Shown piece after piece: positions 35,980 through 45,971 of a DNA stretch of 64,000 nt (position 1 is its first letter; the number at the start of each line of letters is the position of its first letter). The stretch spans positions 78,843 to 142,842 of the forward strand of contig NZ_NHYN01000004.1 in assembly GCF_003288845.1 (NCBI RefSeq), in the 5' to 3' direction. The notes beneath the pieces are model-generated. The model worked only from the letters and a program-made list of their open reading frames with translations. It had not been told where the DNA came from and did not search any database. Made by a program: the position numbers and the translations under genes. The stretch comes from Helicobacter monodelphidis. Lineage in GTDB: Bacteria; Campylobacterota; Campylobacteria; Campylobacterales; Helicobacteraceae.

Positions 35980-37512
35980 TTAAATGATTTCTACAACACT
36001 CATCATACCTAAATCTTCGTGTTCTAAGATATGACAATGGAACATTCTTTTTCCCTTGAAATCTTGCTTCATTCTTAGCTTAATTGTTTCATATGGACGC
36101 AAGTTGATGGTGTCCTTTAAACAACGATAATTTGGTTTCGTGCTTTTACCTTGAATCTTTGACTCTACGCATTCAAATTGTGTGCCGTGAATGTGGAATG
36201 GGTGGTCCATGTGCGATTCATTAATAATTTCCCACTCTTCTACTTCTCCTATTTTACTTTGGAATTCCACATGATTTAAGCTAAAGGTTTTTCCGTTGAT
36301 TAAAAACATAGAGGTGAGCATTGTTGCCATATGTTCTGCATCCATTGAATGATGATCCATATCCATTTCGCTAAGAATAACTTTTTTGTGACTAATCGCC
36401 TTTTCTAAGGCTTGAAATTTGCGTAATGTTTTGGGTAGTTGCGTGATACTTTGGTTGTTTGTATTTAGGTTGATAGTCGCAAGATTTAATGTTTCAGGTA
36501 CTTCTTTTACCATCATTTTTTGCCGATTGTAATACAGGCTTTGGAGTGCATATTCTCCACTTTTAGGTGCATTGATAACAATTTCAATACGTTCAGCAGG
36601 GGAGAGTAGATATTCTTTATATTCCTGTGGAGATTCTAATAGCCCGCCATCTGTGCCAACAAGCATAAAGGTTGTGTTAGGAATATGTAGTTTTAGGTAA
36701 CGTGAACTGCATAAATTATAGATTCTAATTCTCTCTAAACCTTGAATTTGAATTTTAGGTTGATATTGCCCATTAATGAGGACAAATTCACCCTCGCGCC
36801 CATTAAGCCAATCTAAAATATTATTGTCAGGAATTTGTGCATCTTGATTCAATCTTAAATCACTAATTAACCAATCTTGTTCCTTTAAATCCGAAAGTGC
36901 ATCTTTAGATTTTACGACAAATGCTCCAGCTAAGCCTCTTGCTACTTGTTTTGAAGTGATGTAATGAGGATGTGGATGATACCAGTATGTTCCTGCACAA
37001 TTTTTAGGAAGTACAAAATGATAAATTCTTTCTTGATGAGGCAATATTGGATCATGCGGATTGCCGTCTTGTTCTGGTGGAACAGGAAGTCCATGCCAAT
37101 GGATTGTTGTGGGTTCATTGAGGTGGTTAATGACACGAATATGAATGGTATCGCCTTCAAAAGCTTCTATTTTTGGACCCGGAATTAATCCGTTGTATGT
37201 CATAAAAGTAGTAGGTTTTCCTTTGATTATCTCAATTTTAGATTCTTGAATATGGATTGTCCCTTGAAAGACACCTTGTTTAGAAGATTCATTTTTGAGT
37301 AAAGGTAAAGGTTTAAGATCTTTTTTGCTAGGAAAAAGTTCCTTTTTTAATAAAGGAATGTCTTGAGATATAACGATGGGCTGTGGTGTTTCAGAATGTG
37401 TATTGTGAATTTTATGTGTTGAATGCCCTTGATGATGGCTTTGTTGATTGGAAGCGTAAATTGCTTGCGTGAGCAAGAGTGCATTGAATGCAAAAAATTG
37501 TCTTCGATTCAT
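35980..37512 (-). CDS. periplasmic multicopper oxidase (CueO-like)
   Basis: Likely oxidises Cu(I) or phenolics in the periplasm for copper tolerance. The 510-residue product starts with an RR-containing Tat-like signal (MNRRQFFAFNALLL), then a His-rich stretch (residues 25-40) and three cupredoxin domains. Copper ligands are HWHG (138-140), HPHPH (179-183), HPFHIHG (437-442) and HCHILEHEDLGMM (492-504), giving type 1, 2 and 3 sites. AAGGAT lies upstream of the ATG and a minus-strand TAGAAT at 37545-37550 may be its -10. It is divergent from katA. Confidence 0.93.
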   Translation of the reverse strand: MNRRQFFAFNALLLTQAIYASNQQSHHQGHSTHKIHNTHSETPQPIVISQDIPLLKKELFPSKKDLKPLPLLKNESSKQGVFQGTIHIQESKIEIIKGKPTTFMTYNGLIPGPKIEAFEGDTIHIRVINHLNEPTTIHWHGLPVPPEQDGNPHDPILPHQERIYHFVLPKNCAGTYWYHPHPHYITSKQVARGLAGAFVVKSKDALSDLKEQDWLISDLRLNQDAQIPDNNILDWLNGREGEFVLINGQYQPKIQIQGLERIRIYNLCSSRYLKLHIPNTTFMLVGTDGGLLESPQEYKEYLLSPAERIEIVINAPKSGEYALQSLYYNRQKMMVKEVPETLNLATINLNTNNQSITQLPKTLRKFQALEKAISHKKVILSEMDMDHHSMDAEHMATMLTSMFLINGKTFSLNHVEFQSKIGEVEEWEIINESHMDHPFHIHGTQFECVESKIQGKSTKPNYRCLKDTINLRPYETIKLRMKQDFKGKRMFHCHILEHEDLGMMSVVEII

Positions 37513-37628
37513 CGATTATCCTTAAAAGTAAAATTAAAAATCAAATTCTACTTCATCGTTGTAAACAATTTTTAAACTAATTAAAAAAATTTTTAGTAGA
37601 TAAAATTTTTCTTTAAGTAAAAGTATTC

Positions 37629-37634
37629 TATAAT
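37629..37634 (+). promoter_or_regulatory. -10 element TATAAT of katA
   Basis: Perfect TATAAT 29 bp before the katA ATG in the divergent katA/multicopper-oxidase spacer. No -35 is evident. A PerR or Fur box could not be identified with confidence in this AT-rich region. Confidence 0.55.
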
Positions 37635-37663
37635 TCAATATCTTAAAAATATAGGAGACAACG

Positions 37664-39100
37664 ATGAACAAGAAATTCACAACCGCAACAGGAACGCCAA
37701 TCGGTGATAATCAAAACTCAATGACTGCAGGAAAAAGAGGACCAACACTTTTGCAAGATACTTGGCTTTTAGAAAAATTAGCCCATTTTGATAGAGAGAG
37801 AATCCCAGAACGCGTCGTCCATGCAAAAGGTAGTGCAGCGTATGGCGAACTCACTATTACAAATGATATTACACAATATTCAAAGGCTGATATTTTTAGC
37901 AAAGTGGGCAAAAAAACAAAAGCATTTTTACGATTCTCAACCGTGGCAGGTGAGCGAGGAGCAGCCGATGCAGAGCGAGATGTGCGAGGCTTTGCATTGA
38001 AGTTTTACACAAATGAAGGAAATTGGGATATTGTAGGGAATAACACACCGGTATTTTTTATAAGAGATGCGATAAAATTCCCGGATTTCATTCATACACA
38101 AAAACGCGACCCTAAGACAAATTTGCGCAATAGCACTGCGTCATGGGATTTTTGGAGCTTACACCCAGAGACTTTACACCAAGTAACAATTCTTATGAGT
38201 GATAGAGGTATTCCACGAAGTTATCGCGAAATGCACGGATTTGGTAGTCATACTTATAGCTTTATCAATGCAAAAAATGAACGATTTTGGGTGAAATTCC
38301 ATTTCAAATCAATGCAAGGAATCCACAACCTTACAAATAAGGAAGCTGCTGATATTATCGCACAAGATAGAGAATCTCACCAAAGAGACTTATATGACAA
38401 TATTGAGAAAGGCAACTTCCCTAAATGGAGATTCTGTGTGCAAATTATGCCAGAATCTGAAGCAAACACTTATAAAATCAATCCTTTTGACCTCACAAAA
38501 ACTTGGAGTCATAAGGATTATCCATTGATTGAAGTAGGAATTTTGGAACTCAATCAAAACCCTAAGAACTATTTTGCTGAAGTAGAGCAAGCTGCGTTTA
38601 ACCCTGCAAATATCGTGCCAGGTGTCGGATATAGCCCTGATAAAATGCTTCAAGGCAGACTTTTTAGCTATGGTGATACACAACGATATAGATTAGGCAT
38701 TAATCATTACCAACTTCCTGTAAATGCCTCTATCGCACCTGTGAGCAATACTCATAGAGATGGTTATATGCAAATGGGAACTTTTGGTGATGCAAGAAAC
38801 TATCAACCAAGTCATTTTGATGAGTATAGCGAAGATAAAAACGCTATTGAGCCACCATTGCATATACAAGAAGGTAGCGTAATGGATAGATTCAATCACA
38901 GAGACGATGACAGCGATTATTATAGCCAAGCAGGAGATTTGTATCGCTTGATGAATGCTGAACAAAAAGAAGCACTCTGCCAAAATATCAAAGAACATAT
39001 GGAAGGTGTGCCAGTAGAGATTAAAAAACGACAAATCGAACATTTCAAAAAAGCTGATGCAGCTTATGGCGCGAGAGTAGCGGAGCTTTTGGGACTATAA
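37664..39100 (+). CDS. katA: monofunctional haem catalase
   Basis: Clade-3 small-subunit catalase detoxifying hydrogen peroxide. The 478-residue length is typical. Catalytic residues are visible: distal H53 in [13 protein letters not shown]126 in VGNNTPVFF and the proximal haem ligand Y336 in [21 protein letters not shown] precedes the ATG. A GC-rich terminator follows at 39143. In H. pylori KatA carries a basic C-terminal tail; here the protein ends shortly after the helical domain, in RVAELLGL. Confidence 0.97.
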   Translation: MNKKFTTATGTPIGDNQNSMTAGKRGPTLLQDTWLLEKLAHFDRERIPERVVHAKGSAAYGELTITNDITQYSKADIFSKVGKKTKAFLRFSTVAGERGAADAERDVRGFALKFYTNEGNWDIVGNNTPVFFIRDAIKFPDFIHTQKRDPKTNLRNSTASWDFWSLHPETLHQVTILMSDRGIPRSYREMHGFGSHTYSFINAKNERFWVKFHFKSMQGIHNLTNKEAADIIAQDRESHQRDLYDNIEKGNFPKWRFCVQIMPESEANTYKINPFDLTKTWSHKDYPLIEVGILELNQNPKNYFAEVEQAAFNPANIVPGVGYSPDKMLQGRLFSYGDTQRYRLGINHYQLPVNASIAPVSNTHRDGYMQMGTFGDARNYQPSHFDEYSEDKNAIEPPLHIQEGSVMDRFNHRDDDSDYYSQAGDLYRLMNAEQKEALCQNIKEHMEGVPVEIKKRQIEHFKKADAAYGARVAELLGL

Positions 39101-39142
39101 ATATTTAATTCTTATTCTAAGAACTTCTAAATTCTCAAAAAT

Positions 39143-39166
39143 GCCCCCAATCCAAAAAGTGGGGGC
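39143..39166 (+). terminator. katA terminator
   Basis: GCCCCCA (39143-39149) pairs perfectly with TGGGGGC (39160-39166), 42 bp after the katA stop, followed by TTGATTAATTT. The strongest GC stem in the vicinity. Confidence 0.75.
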
Positions 39167-39416
39167 TTGATTAATTTAAGTTGGTTGAGGAATTCTGTAA
39201 TGAGTTCACTTAAATTTCTACTAAGTTTCTATAAAATAGAGTGCTTGTTTTAATATTACTTTGAGTGTGCGTTCATTTCTCAAGATAAAATATAAATTTT
39301 TATAATATTTTAAGTTTAATTATGCAGACTTTATGAAAATCTTGTGCCGCAATGTTTCAATCTTGATTTTTAACATTAGGTAAGATAGACATTAATAATC
39401 AGGCGATACAGACTAT

Positions 39417-39560
39417 TTGAAAACTATTTTAAGTGTTATAATGGTAGTGTTTTTGGGAGGTTTCATTTTTGCAAATGATGTATTGAGTGATAAGAAGAAG
39501 TCTATATTTTATTTTAGTAGCAAGAAAAAGGTTGAGTTGCTACGATGTCCGCATAAATGA
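39417..39560 (+). CDS. very small secreted peptide (47 aa, TTG start)
   Basis: From TTG 39417 the frame gives a convincing signal peptide (MKTILSVIMVVFLGGFIFA, cleavage before NDVLS) and a basic mature part of about 28 residues (DKKKSIFYFSS..., one Cys near the end). An internal ATG at 39441 would lose the Lys-containing n-region. The SD is weak, and the product matches no family I know. It lies in the 510-bp gap between katA and csd6; the rest of that gap (39167-39410) shows only AT-rich DNA. A perfect terminator follows. Confidence 0.42.
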   Translation: MKTILSVIMVVFLGGFIFANDVLSDKKKSIFYFSSKKKVELLRCPHK

Positions 39561-39567
39561 TTATTAG

Positions 39568-39604
39568 TTAGGCTTGAATGCCTAAAAAATACATTCAAGC
39601 CTAA
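39568..39604. terminator. bidirectional terminator between the small ORF and csd6
   Basis: TTAGGCTTGAATG (39568-39580) pairs perfectly over 13 bp with CATTCAAGCCTAA (39592-39604). It follows the 39417 ORF by 7 bp and the csd6 stop on the other strand by 7 bp, which itself supports a transcript arriving from the plus side. Confidence 0.75.
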
Positions 39605-39611
39605 AATACAG

Positions 39612-40586
39612 TTAACGTTCCGCAACAATTTGGAGCTTATTGTTTTGTAATCTTGCATATAGTTCTTTGTTTCCTTCAAATCGGTAGCCTCCAGATGCTC
39701 TGTATTTCTCATAAAAAGAAATTCTGAAGAATTGTTCACCCTTTTCATTAGGATATGGAGAAATATTGATGGTTTTAAATTCAATCGTTTTGGATTCATT
39801 CTTTGAGAAAATACGTCTCTTGTAGTCTTTAAAATCGTTGAATTTCATTTTGTCAAACCGCTTGAATTGGTTTTTATCATAGAATGCAATATATGTTTCA
39901 AAATCATTTTTTTCCCATGCATTCCGCCATTGAAATAATCCTGAAAGAATATTTGCTGCTTGTTCTTTTGTCATTTCTGTTAAGTTTCCATCGCCAGTGA
40001 TAAGAATAGCATTCTTAATATTCATTTCTTTATCAATATTGAGTAATTGTGTATTATCGATAGCAATGCAACCACGTGTATTAATTTCTCTATCCCCATT
40101 AAAAGGCAACCCGTGAATCCATATTCCATAGCCTGTTTTATTTTGCAATCGGTCATAAAGATTAGGGTAGGAAGTTACATAGGCAAGGGGTCCATAAAAT
40201 TGGTCAAGTTTTGTGAGCTTTGTAGTTAAATCATAAGCACCAATAGGTGTTTTTAGGTCACCTTCAACCAGTTTATCACCGGGTTTAGAACCCATGAGAG
40301 CATTATTGGAATATTTTTCTGTAAGCTGATGTGCTTCATTAATGTCAAAAAGTTTTAAAGTGGATTCTTTTTTATCGGCAACAAAGACGAATTTAACACT
40401 TTCATAATAGCCAAAGCGAATATCGTTTTGTGATAAAGAATTTAGCCAGTAATCATAAGACATGAGTTGTTTATGTACGGCATTTTCAATCGCTTGTATT
40501 CCGCCTTGCCGATACGCTTTAACAAAATCAAAATCAGTAGCAAAAACAGCCACCGATAAACAAACCAAATACCAAAAAATCCTCAT
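39612..40586 (-). CDS. csd6: L,D-carboxypeptidase/YkuD-family peptidoglycan enzyme (Csd6-like)
   Basis: Trims muropeptide tetrapeptides to tripeptides and helps set helical cell shape in Helicobacter (Pgp2 in Campylobacter). The 324-residue product has a signal peptide (MRIFWYLVCLSVAVFA), a dimerisation N-domain, the YkuD catalytic fold with H158 in YGIWIHGLP and C173 in NTRGCIAIDN, and a C-terminal NTF2-like pocket domain (WEKNDFETYIAFYDKNQFKRF). ATG 40586 has AAAGGAG upstream; the longer frame from 40631 begins inside era. The era-csd6 order is as in H. pylori. Confidence 0.93.
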   Translation of the reverse strand: MRIFWYLVCLSVAVFATDFDFVKAYRQGGIQAIENAVHKQLMSYDYWLNSLSQNDIRFGYYESVKFVFVADKKESTLKLFDINEAHQLTEKYSNNALMGSKPGDKLVEGDLKTPIGAYDLTTKLTKLDQFYGPLAYVTSYPNLYDRLQNKTGYGIWIHGLPFNGDREINTRGCIAIDNTQLLNIDKEMNIKNAILITGDGNLTEMTKEQAANILSGLFQWRNAWEKNDFETYIAFYDKNQFKRFDKMKFNDFKDYKRRIFSKNESKTIEFKTINISPYPNEKGEQFFRISFYEKYRASGGYRFEGNKELYARLQNNKLQIVAER

Positions 40587-40611
40587 AAAAAAACTCCTTT
40601 TAAGGTTATTA

Positions 40612-41493
40612 TTACTCAAAATTATAACCAAATTGAGCTAAGAATTCCTTTTTTTTGCTCCAGCCCTTTTTAACTTTAACAGAAAGTTCTAAAAAAACTT
40701 TTTTTTCACTCAAGGCTTCCATTAACTCACGACTTTTGCGACCAATTCTTTTGATATTTTCACCTTTTTTACCAATCATCAAGCCTTTTTGACTTTCTTT
40801 ATCAACAACAATGACGGCCTTTACCCTATCTAACAGCGGTGATTCTTTGAAGGCGAGAATTTGGACATCGCTTTCATAGGGAATTTCATCACTCATATAT
40901 TCAAAAATGGCTTCCCGAATCATTTCTTTATATAATTCTCTGAAGTTCTCTGTAGTAATTATTTCTTCATCATAGAGTGGCGGTGATTTAGGTAAATATT
41001 TGATAATTTCTGTAAGTAAGGAGGTTATGCCAATTTTTTTTGTGGCAGAGTAGGGAATTAAGGCTTCATAGAGATGACTATAAGCTTGATATTCCGTAAT
41101 TTTTACTAGTAAATCTGCTTGCGTAATCGTGTCAATCTTGCTTAAAAGGAGAATGTGCCTACGATGATTACAGAGGCTTAAGAAATCTTTATAATGTTGG
41201 ACATTATCTGTAGCAGGAGCAATGAATACCGATAAATCACAATCCCCTAATGCTTTCAATGCTTCATTGAGCATAAACTGATTCAGTAATTTTTCTTGTT
41301 GGTGAATGCCTGGTGTATCAGTAAAAATAATCTGTGCATTTTGATGCAACACGATACAATTTAGGCGTTTACGTGTGGCATTTGCCTTATGCGAAACCAT
41401 CGCTAAATGCTCGTGTGCAAGTGTATTTAAAAGTGTACTTTTTCCTGCATTTGGACGCCCAACAAGAGCGACAAAACCCGCCTTCGTAATCAT
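40612..41493 (-). CDS. era: GTPase Era
   Basis: GTP-binding protein required for 16S rRNA maturation and 30S assembly. The 293-residue product has G1 GRPNAGKST (12-20), G2 region KANATRKRL, G3 FTDTPGIH, G4 LLSKID and a C-terminal KH domain (KAVIVVDKESQKGLMIGKKGENIKRIG). The SD is weak. hslU ends 18 bp upstream, so era probably belongs to the rplI-hslV-hslU transcript. Confidence 0.96.
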   Translation of the reverse strand: MITKAGFVALVGRPNAGKSTLLNTLAHEHLAMVSHKANATRKRLNCIVLHQNAQIIFTDTPGIHQQEKLLNQFMLNEALKALGDCDLSVFIAPATDNVQHYKDFLSLCNHRRHILLLSKIDTITQADLLVKITEYQAYSHLYEALIPYSATKKIGITSLLTEIIKYLPKSPPLYDEEIITTENFRELYKEMIREAIFEYMSDEIPYESDVQILAFKESPLLDRVKAVIVVDKESQKGLMIGKKGENIKRIGRKSRELMEALSEKKVFLELSVKVKKGWSKKKEFLAQFGYNFE

Positions 41494-41511
41494 TTAATAC
41501 TTTACAACAAT

Positions 41512-42846
41512 CTATAGAATGTAGCGAGCGACATCTGTGTTTTCAATGAGGTCATCTAGTGTTTGATGTACCATTTCTTCATTGATGACAAATTTTTGTC
41601 CCTTGTATTCATCGGCCTTAAAACTGACCTCTTCAAGCACCTTTTCAAGTACAGTGTGTAGCCGTCTTGCACCAATATCTTCAGTTTTTTCATTTGCTTT
41701 TTGTGAAAGTTTAGCTAAGGCTCTGATGGCAGAATCTTCAAATTCTAAATCAACTTCTTCAGTTTTAATTAAGGCAATATATTGTTTTAGTAAAGAATTT
41801 TTAGGTTGAGTAAGAATTTGGTATAAAATTTCCTCATCAAGAGAGTTTAACTCCACCCTTAAAGGGAATCTTCCCTGCAATTCAGGGATAAGATCGCTTG
41901 GTTTGCTTAGGTGAAAAGCCCCAGCTGCAATAAATAAAATGTAGTCGGTTTTAATTTGTCCATATTTTGTGCTGATGCTACTACCCTCAACAATGGGAAG
42001 TAAGTCTCTTTGAACTCCTTCTTTGCTTGGATCTTGACGACTTGAACCATTACCAGAAACAGCAACTTTATCAATTTCATCTATAAAAATAATTCCATCT
42101 TCTTCAGCCCGTTTTAAACCCTCAAGTCGTATAGAATCCATATCTAAGAGTTCTTCACTTGCCTCAACCTTCAGAATCTCTTTGGCTTCTGCTACAGTAA
42201 CTTCCTTTTTTGGAGACTCCTTGTTAGAACTCATAAAAACTTTAGTGATTGATTCTTGAATGCGAACAATTTCAGGTGGTAAATTCCCCTCTTGAAATTC
42301 AATGCTCTTTTTGGGCAATTCAATTTCAATTTTTAGATGGTCCTCTTTACCCTCTAAAACACTTTTTTTCTTTTTATCATAAGCAATCTTGTACTCATCT
42401 TGTTTATTTTGCGGAGAACCCTTTGGTAGGGCTGGAAGTAATTTTTGTGTAATTTTATCAATCACATAATCATGAATTGCTGCTTGATTTTTTTCTTTCT
42501 GTTCTTCCTTAACAAGCATGATAGAGGCATTTACAAGGTCTCTAACCATCGATTCTACATCACGTCCAACAAAGCCAACTTCTGTATATTTGCTTGCTTC
42601 AACTTTAATGAAGGGTAAGCCTAAAATTTTTGCCATTCGACGTGCGATTTCCGTTTTCCCTACACCAGTTGAACCGATCATTAAGATATTTTTGGGTACG
42701 ACCTCATCTTGCAATTCTTTGTCTAATTGTTTACGGCGATAGCGATTTCTAAGTGCAATAGCTACGCGTTTTTTTGCTTCTTTTTGTCCAATAATATATT
42801 CATCAAGATAAGAAACAATTTCCCTGGGCGTCATTTCTTGTTTCAT
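41512..42846 (-). CDS. hslU: HslU, ATPase subunit of the HslUV protease
   Basis: AAA+ unfoldase that feeds substrates to HslV. The 444-residue product has the family start [34 protein letters not shown], Walker [16 protein letters not shown], the pore loop region [19 protein letters not shown], the intermediate domain, Walker [12 protein letters not shown] and sensor [21 protein letters not shown]. The C-terminus ARYIL is the HslV-activating tail. It overlaps hslV by 4 bp (ATGA). Confidence 0.97.
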   Translation of the reverse strand: MKQEMTPREIVSYLDEYIIGQKEAKKRVAIALRNRYRRKQLDKELQDEVVPKNILMIGSTGVGKTEIARRMAKILGLPFIKVEASKYTEVGFVGRDVESMVRDLVNASIMLVKEEQKEKNQAAIHDYVIDKITQKLLPALPKGSPQNKQDEYKIAYDKKKKSVLEGKEDHLKIEIELPKKSIEFQEGNLPPEIVRIQESITKVFMSSNKESPKKEVTVAEAKEILKVEASEELLDMDSIRLEGLKRAEEDGIIFIDEIDKVAVSGNGSSRQDPSKEGVQRDLLPIVEGSSISTKYGQIKTDYILFIAAGAFHLSKPSDLIPELQGRFPLRVELNSLDEEILYQILTQPKNSLLKQYIALIKTEEVDLEFEDSAIRALAKLSQKANEKTEDIGARRLHTVLEKVLEEVSFKADEYKGQKFVINEEMVHQTLDDLIENTDVARYIL

Positions 42847-43400
42847 TGTTTGCTCTCCTCTGTTTTATCTTTTAGTACTAATGTTTTTATATTTGTGTTC
42901 GTGTAAATGCAAATATTACCCGCAATTTGCAGGGATTCTTTAACGAGTGTTTCTTCTTCAATAGAGGTAAATTTATACAAAGCTCTTGCTGCTGAAATAG
43001 CGTAATTTCCGCCACTTCCAATTGCTGCAATGACTCCATCTTCTGGCTCAACAACATCTCCTGTTCCGCTTAAGATAAAGATATGAGAACGATCAAGCAC
43101 AATCATCATGGCTTCAAGTCTTCTTAAATATTTATCCTTTCTCCATTCCTTAGAAAAATCAATAACAGATTTCATTAAATCGCCCTTGCGATTTTCAAGA
43201 ATGCGCTCAAACATATCAAATAGCGTGAATGCATCGGCAGTGCTTCCTGCAAAACCGCTCAAGATTTTTCCATGATAAAGTGTCCGAATTTTGGTTGCAT
43301 TTCCTTTCATAATGCAGTTACCTAATGTTACTTGTCCGTCTCCACCAATAACGGAGCAATTTTTACCTTTGTAGGCAAGTATGGTTGTTGCATCAAACAT
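42843..43400 (-). CDS. hslV: HslV, peptidase subunit of the HslUV protease
   Basis: Proteasome-beta-like threonine peptidase. The 185-residue product begins [28 protein letters not shown], with the nucleophilic Thr in ATTILA after a short propeptide of 4 residues, then [17 protein letters not shown] and the [14 protein letters not shown] segment. E. coli HslV has only Met before the Thr; this longer leader is typical of Helicobacter and Campylobacter. The rplI stop overlaps its ATG by one base. Confidence 0.97.
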   Translation of the reverse strand: MFDATTILAYKGKNCSVIGGDGQVTLGNCIMKGNATKIRTLYHGKILSGFAGSTADAFTLFDMFERILENRKGDLMKSVIDFSKEWRKDKYLRRLEAMMIVLDRSHIFILSGTGDVVEPEDGVIAAIGSGGNYAISAARALYKFTSIEEETLVKESLQIAGNICIYTNTNIKTLVLKDKTEESKQ

Positions 43401-43849
43401 TAATCTTCCCCTTGTACATCAAGTTTGAAAGTTGTCTTAATCCCAGCACCAAGCTTGATTTCTAAGTCATATAAACCTGTGCTTTTAATAGGGGAGGTAA
43501 GCTCAATACCTTTTTTGTCAACCTGAATTTTGTGTTGTTTTTCAAGAAGTGTTGCAATATCTTCTTTTGTGATTGCACCTTGTAGCATACCATTCTTGCC
43601 TACTTTTGTGGAAATAAGCAAGGTAATTTTTGCTAATTTTGTAGCGATTTGCTCATACTCTGCTTTTTTTGCAGCCTCTAATTCTGCTTTTTTTCTCATC
43701 TCTGCTTTGTAGCGGTTGATTACCTCATTTGTTGCAATGTGTGCTAGATTCTTCTTGACTAAAAAATTTTGTCCATAACCATCTTTAACTTCATGAATTT
43801 CGCCAGATTTGCCTAGCCCTTGAACGTCTTTGAGTAACAAAACTTTCAT
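43400..43849 (-). CDS. rplI: 50S ribosomal protein L9
   Basis: 23S rRNA-binding protein of the large subunit. The 149-residue product shows the N-domain signature [36 protein letters not shown], a long connecting helix and the C-domain ending in [11 protein letters not shown]. It heads the rplI-hslV-hslU-era-csd6 run; a minus-strand TAAAAT near 43885-43895 may be its -10. Confidence 0.97.
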   Translation of the reverse strand: MKVLLLKDVQGLGKSGEIHEVKDGYGQNFLVKKNLAHIATNEVINRYKAEMRKKAELEAAKKAEYEQIATKLAKITLLISTKVGKNGMLQGAITKEDIATLLEKQHKIQVDKKGIELTSPIKSTGLYDLEIKLGAGIKTTFKLDVQGED

Positions 43850-43979
43850 TATCTTATCCTTGTGTAATTGTTGACGTATTTTACATTATTTTGCTTAATA
43901 TTTCGATTCTTGATTTCTAACGCCTAATATTTTGGGTTAAAGCAAATTTATGGTTAAAGATTATTAATGTTGTTAGTGC

Positions 43980-43985
43980 TATAAT
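43980..43985 (+). promoter_or_regulatory. -10 element TATAAT of the LRR gene
   Basis: Perfect TATAAT 23 bp before the LRR ATG, with AAAGGAG between them, giving a very short leader. No clear -35. Confidence 0.5.
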
Positions 43986-44008
43986 ACACCGCAAAGGAGT
44001 AGTAGAAT

Positions 44009-44995
44009 ATGGAAAAATATCTCGATGTTTTGGTGTTATGGGCGACGAAAAATCATATTGAGAGCTACCAGGAAAACTTAACTTATGATGGACATATTTA
44101 TTACACAGGTTTCCCAAAAAATAAAGATATTTTAAAAAATTTAATAGAAATTGATTTATATAATAATCGTATTATGGAACTTCCATTAGAAATTTTTCAG
44201 TTATCAAAACTCCAAAAACTTGACCTCTATAATAATTACCTGACGACACTGCCAAAGGAGATTGGTCGCCTCACTAATCTTCAGGAATTAGGCTTAGGTT
44301 GGAATAAACTTAGCAAAATTCCTGAAGAAATAGGTCAGTTGAAGCAGTTAAGAAACTTAAATTTAAGTAGTAATTGTTTGATTGAGATTCCTGAAAGTAT
44401 TCAGAATTTACACAATCTTAGGAGGCTTTCGGTGCGGAATAATTTTTTGACTCAATTCCCAGAATGCCTTTTTTCCTTAAAGAAACTTGAGAGACTTGCT
44501 ATAGGCAGTAATTTACTTTTGGAGATTCCTAATAAAATTCGGCTATTATCACAGTTAGAAGAGCTGGATTTGTATAATAATAAAATTTCTGAAATTCCTC
44601 CTGAAATTGGTTACCTCAAGAACTTGAAAAAATTATTTTTATGGAATAATAGCATCAAATCTTTACCGGTGGAGGTTAGTCAACTTGAGAATTTGGAGAT
44701 TTTAAGTTTGGAGAGTAATAGATTAAGAGCGTTGCCATCTGAAATAGGAAACTTGAATAATTTAAAATCTTTATTGATAAAAGATAATCAATTAGAAAAA
44801 ATTCCAAAAGAAATTGGACAATTAACAAACCTTAAATGGTTAGATGTTAGCAATAATCCTATCAGTGAATTTCCTAGAGAAATTGCTTCTTTGCATTCTT
44901 TAGAGGAGATTTACCTAAGCCCAAATTCTTTTAGAGATGAAGAATTGGAGTGGTTGAAGTCAACATTACCGAAATGTAATATTATTCAGTCTTAA
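44009..44995 (+). CDS. leucine-rich repeat protein
   Basis: The 328-residue product is almost entirely LRR: a cap of about 45 residues, then 11-12 repeats of 23 residues with the consensus L-x2-L-x-L-x2-N-x-L-x2-IP-x-EI-x2-L-x2-L (for example KLDLYNNYLTTLPKEIGRL). The repeats resemble plant-like/Leptospira-type bacterial LRRs. There is no signal peptide or TM segment, so it is probably cytosolic or exported by a route not visible here. SD AAAGGAG is good. Such proteins mediate protein binding; the partner is unknown. It stands alone, divergent from rplI. Confidence 0.85.
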   Translation: MEKYLDVLVLWATKNHIESYQENLTYDGHIYYTGFPKNKDILKNLIEIDLYNNRIMELPLEIFQLSKLQKLDLYNNYLTTLPKEIGRLTNLQELGLGWNKLSKIPEEIGQLKQLRNLNLSSNCLIEIPESIQNLHNLRRLSVRNNFLTQFPECLFSLKKLERLAIGSNLLLEIPNKIRLLSQLEELDLYNNKISEIPPEIGYLKNLKKLFLWNNSIKSLPVEVSQLENLEILSLESNRLRALPSEIGNLNNLKSLLIKDNQLEKIPKEIGQLTNLKWLDVSNNPISEFPREIASLHSLEEIYLSPNSFRDEELEWLKSTLPKCNIIQS

Positions 44996-45046
44996 TATTG
45001 ACGATTGAATGTGTTAAGATTCTTGATTGATGTTTTTGAATAGGCA

Positions 45047-45067
45047 ATTTACCTTTGTAATGTAAAT
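45047..45067 (+). terminator. weak hairpin after the LRR gene
   Basis: ATTTAC (45047-45052) pairs with GTAAAT (45062-45067), followed by ATATTTTTACTTTTTA. The stem is only 6 AT-rich pairs. Confidence 0.35.
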
Positions 45068-45080
45068 ATATTTTTACTTT

Positions 45081-45971
45081 TTATATTTTATCAAATTTTA
45101 TATTTATGATTTCCTCTAAACATTCTTTAACAAATGGAATTTGCGGTTTTTTTGTATTTGTTCCATGTGTATAGTTATGCAATGAATGAGAATCTGCGTT
45201 GAATGCAAAGGGATAAATAATACCTTTATAATCCAAGAATCCTACAAACCAAGAAATACCAGAGGAATCAAATCGAGTCAAACCAGTTTTTCCATAAAGG
45301 GTATAATTTTGACCTTTTTCTAACGCAATAATATCGATAACTTGTTGCTGATTTTCTTTGCTGAAAGGTAAAGAAAGTGTACTTAATCGCCCGATAAGGC
45401 TTATTTGTTCTTGTGCGCTAATTTTTAGGCTATTATCAAGCCAAAAATAATCTAATTTTTCACCGATGGTTTCATTACCAAAATGGAGGGTTGTGAGATA
45501 GTTTTGCATTCTTACTTTACCAAGTTTTTGTGCGATTTGCTGAAAAGCAGGAACTTGAGATTTGTGCATAGCATTTCTTAAATTTGCGTCACTTTTCCAG
45601 CTTTCTATTGCGACACTTTCTCCAGAATAATGATAAAAATTTTTGTCTACATTAGGGATAATCCCAGAGTCTAACGCAAAAAGTGAATGATAGATTTTAA
45701 ATGTGGAAGCGGGCATATAGCGAATTTTTGAGCGATTAAAATCATTGCTATTATTTTTTATATTTTGTTTATATATTGTGGAATATTTTGGGCATTTTTC
45801 TATTTCTTCTTGGTTGCAAAAACCAGCTTGTATAACAAGAACGCCCTTTACTCCATATTTTTTAAAAATAGATTCTAACTTTTGATTGATGATATTGAAA
45901 TCTTGTTGCTGCTGCGAGAATGCAAAAAATGTATTAGATAAAATAATAATAAATATAATCTTTAAAATCAT
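45081..45971 (-). CDS. class D (OXA-type) beta-lactamase
   Basis: Secreted serine beta-lactamase of 296 residues. It has a signal peptide (MILKIIFIIILSNTFFAFS), the nucleophile motif S89-T-F-K92, S138-Q-V140, F164-G-N166 in place of the usual Y-G-N, the omega-loop Trp in YFWLDNSLKIS (177) and K228-T-G230. All catalytic positions are present, so it is probably active. ATG 45971 has AAAGGAA upstream; an ORF extension to 46019 adds a non-signal leader. It resembles chromosomal OXA enzymes of Campylobacter and Helicobacter. Regulation is not visible. Confidence 0.93.
   Translation of the reverse strand: MILKIIFIIILSNTFFAFSQQQQDFNIINQKLESIFKKYGVKGVLVIQAGFCNQEEIEKCPKYSTIYKQNIKNNSNDFNRSKIRYMPASTFKIYHSLFALDSGIIPNVDKNFYHYSGESVAIESWKSDANLRNAMHKSQVPAFQQIAQKLGKVRMQNYLTTLHFGNETIGEKLDYFWLDNSLKISAQEQISLIGRLSTLSLPFSKENQQQVIDIIALEKGQNYTLYGKTGLTRFDSSGISWFVGFLDYKGIIYPFAFNADSHSLHNYTHGTNTKKPQIPFVKECLEEIINIKFDKI

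Noticed and set aside
37513..37663. Fur or PerR box between the multicopper oxidase and katA genes
   Set aside because: AT-rich sequence gives many partial matches; none was distinct enough to call.
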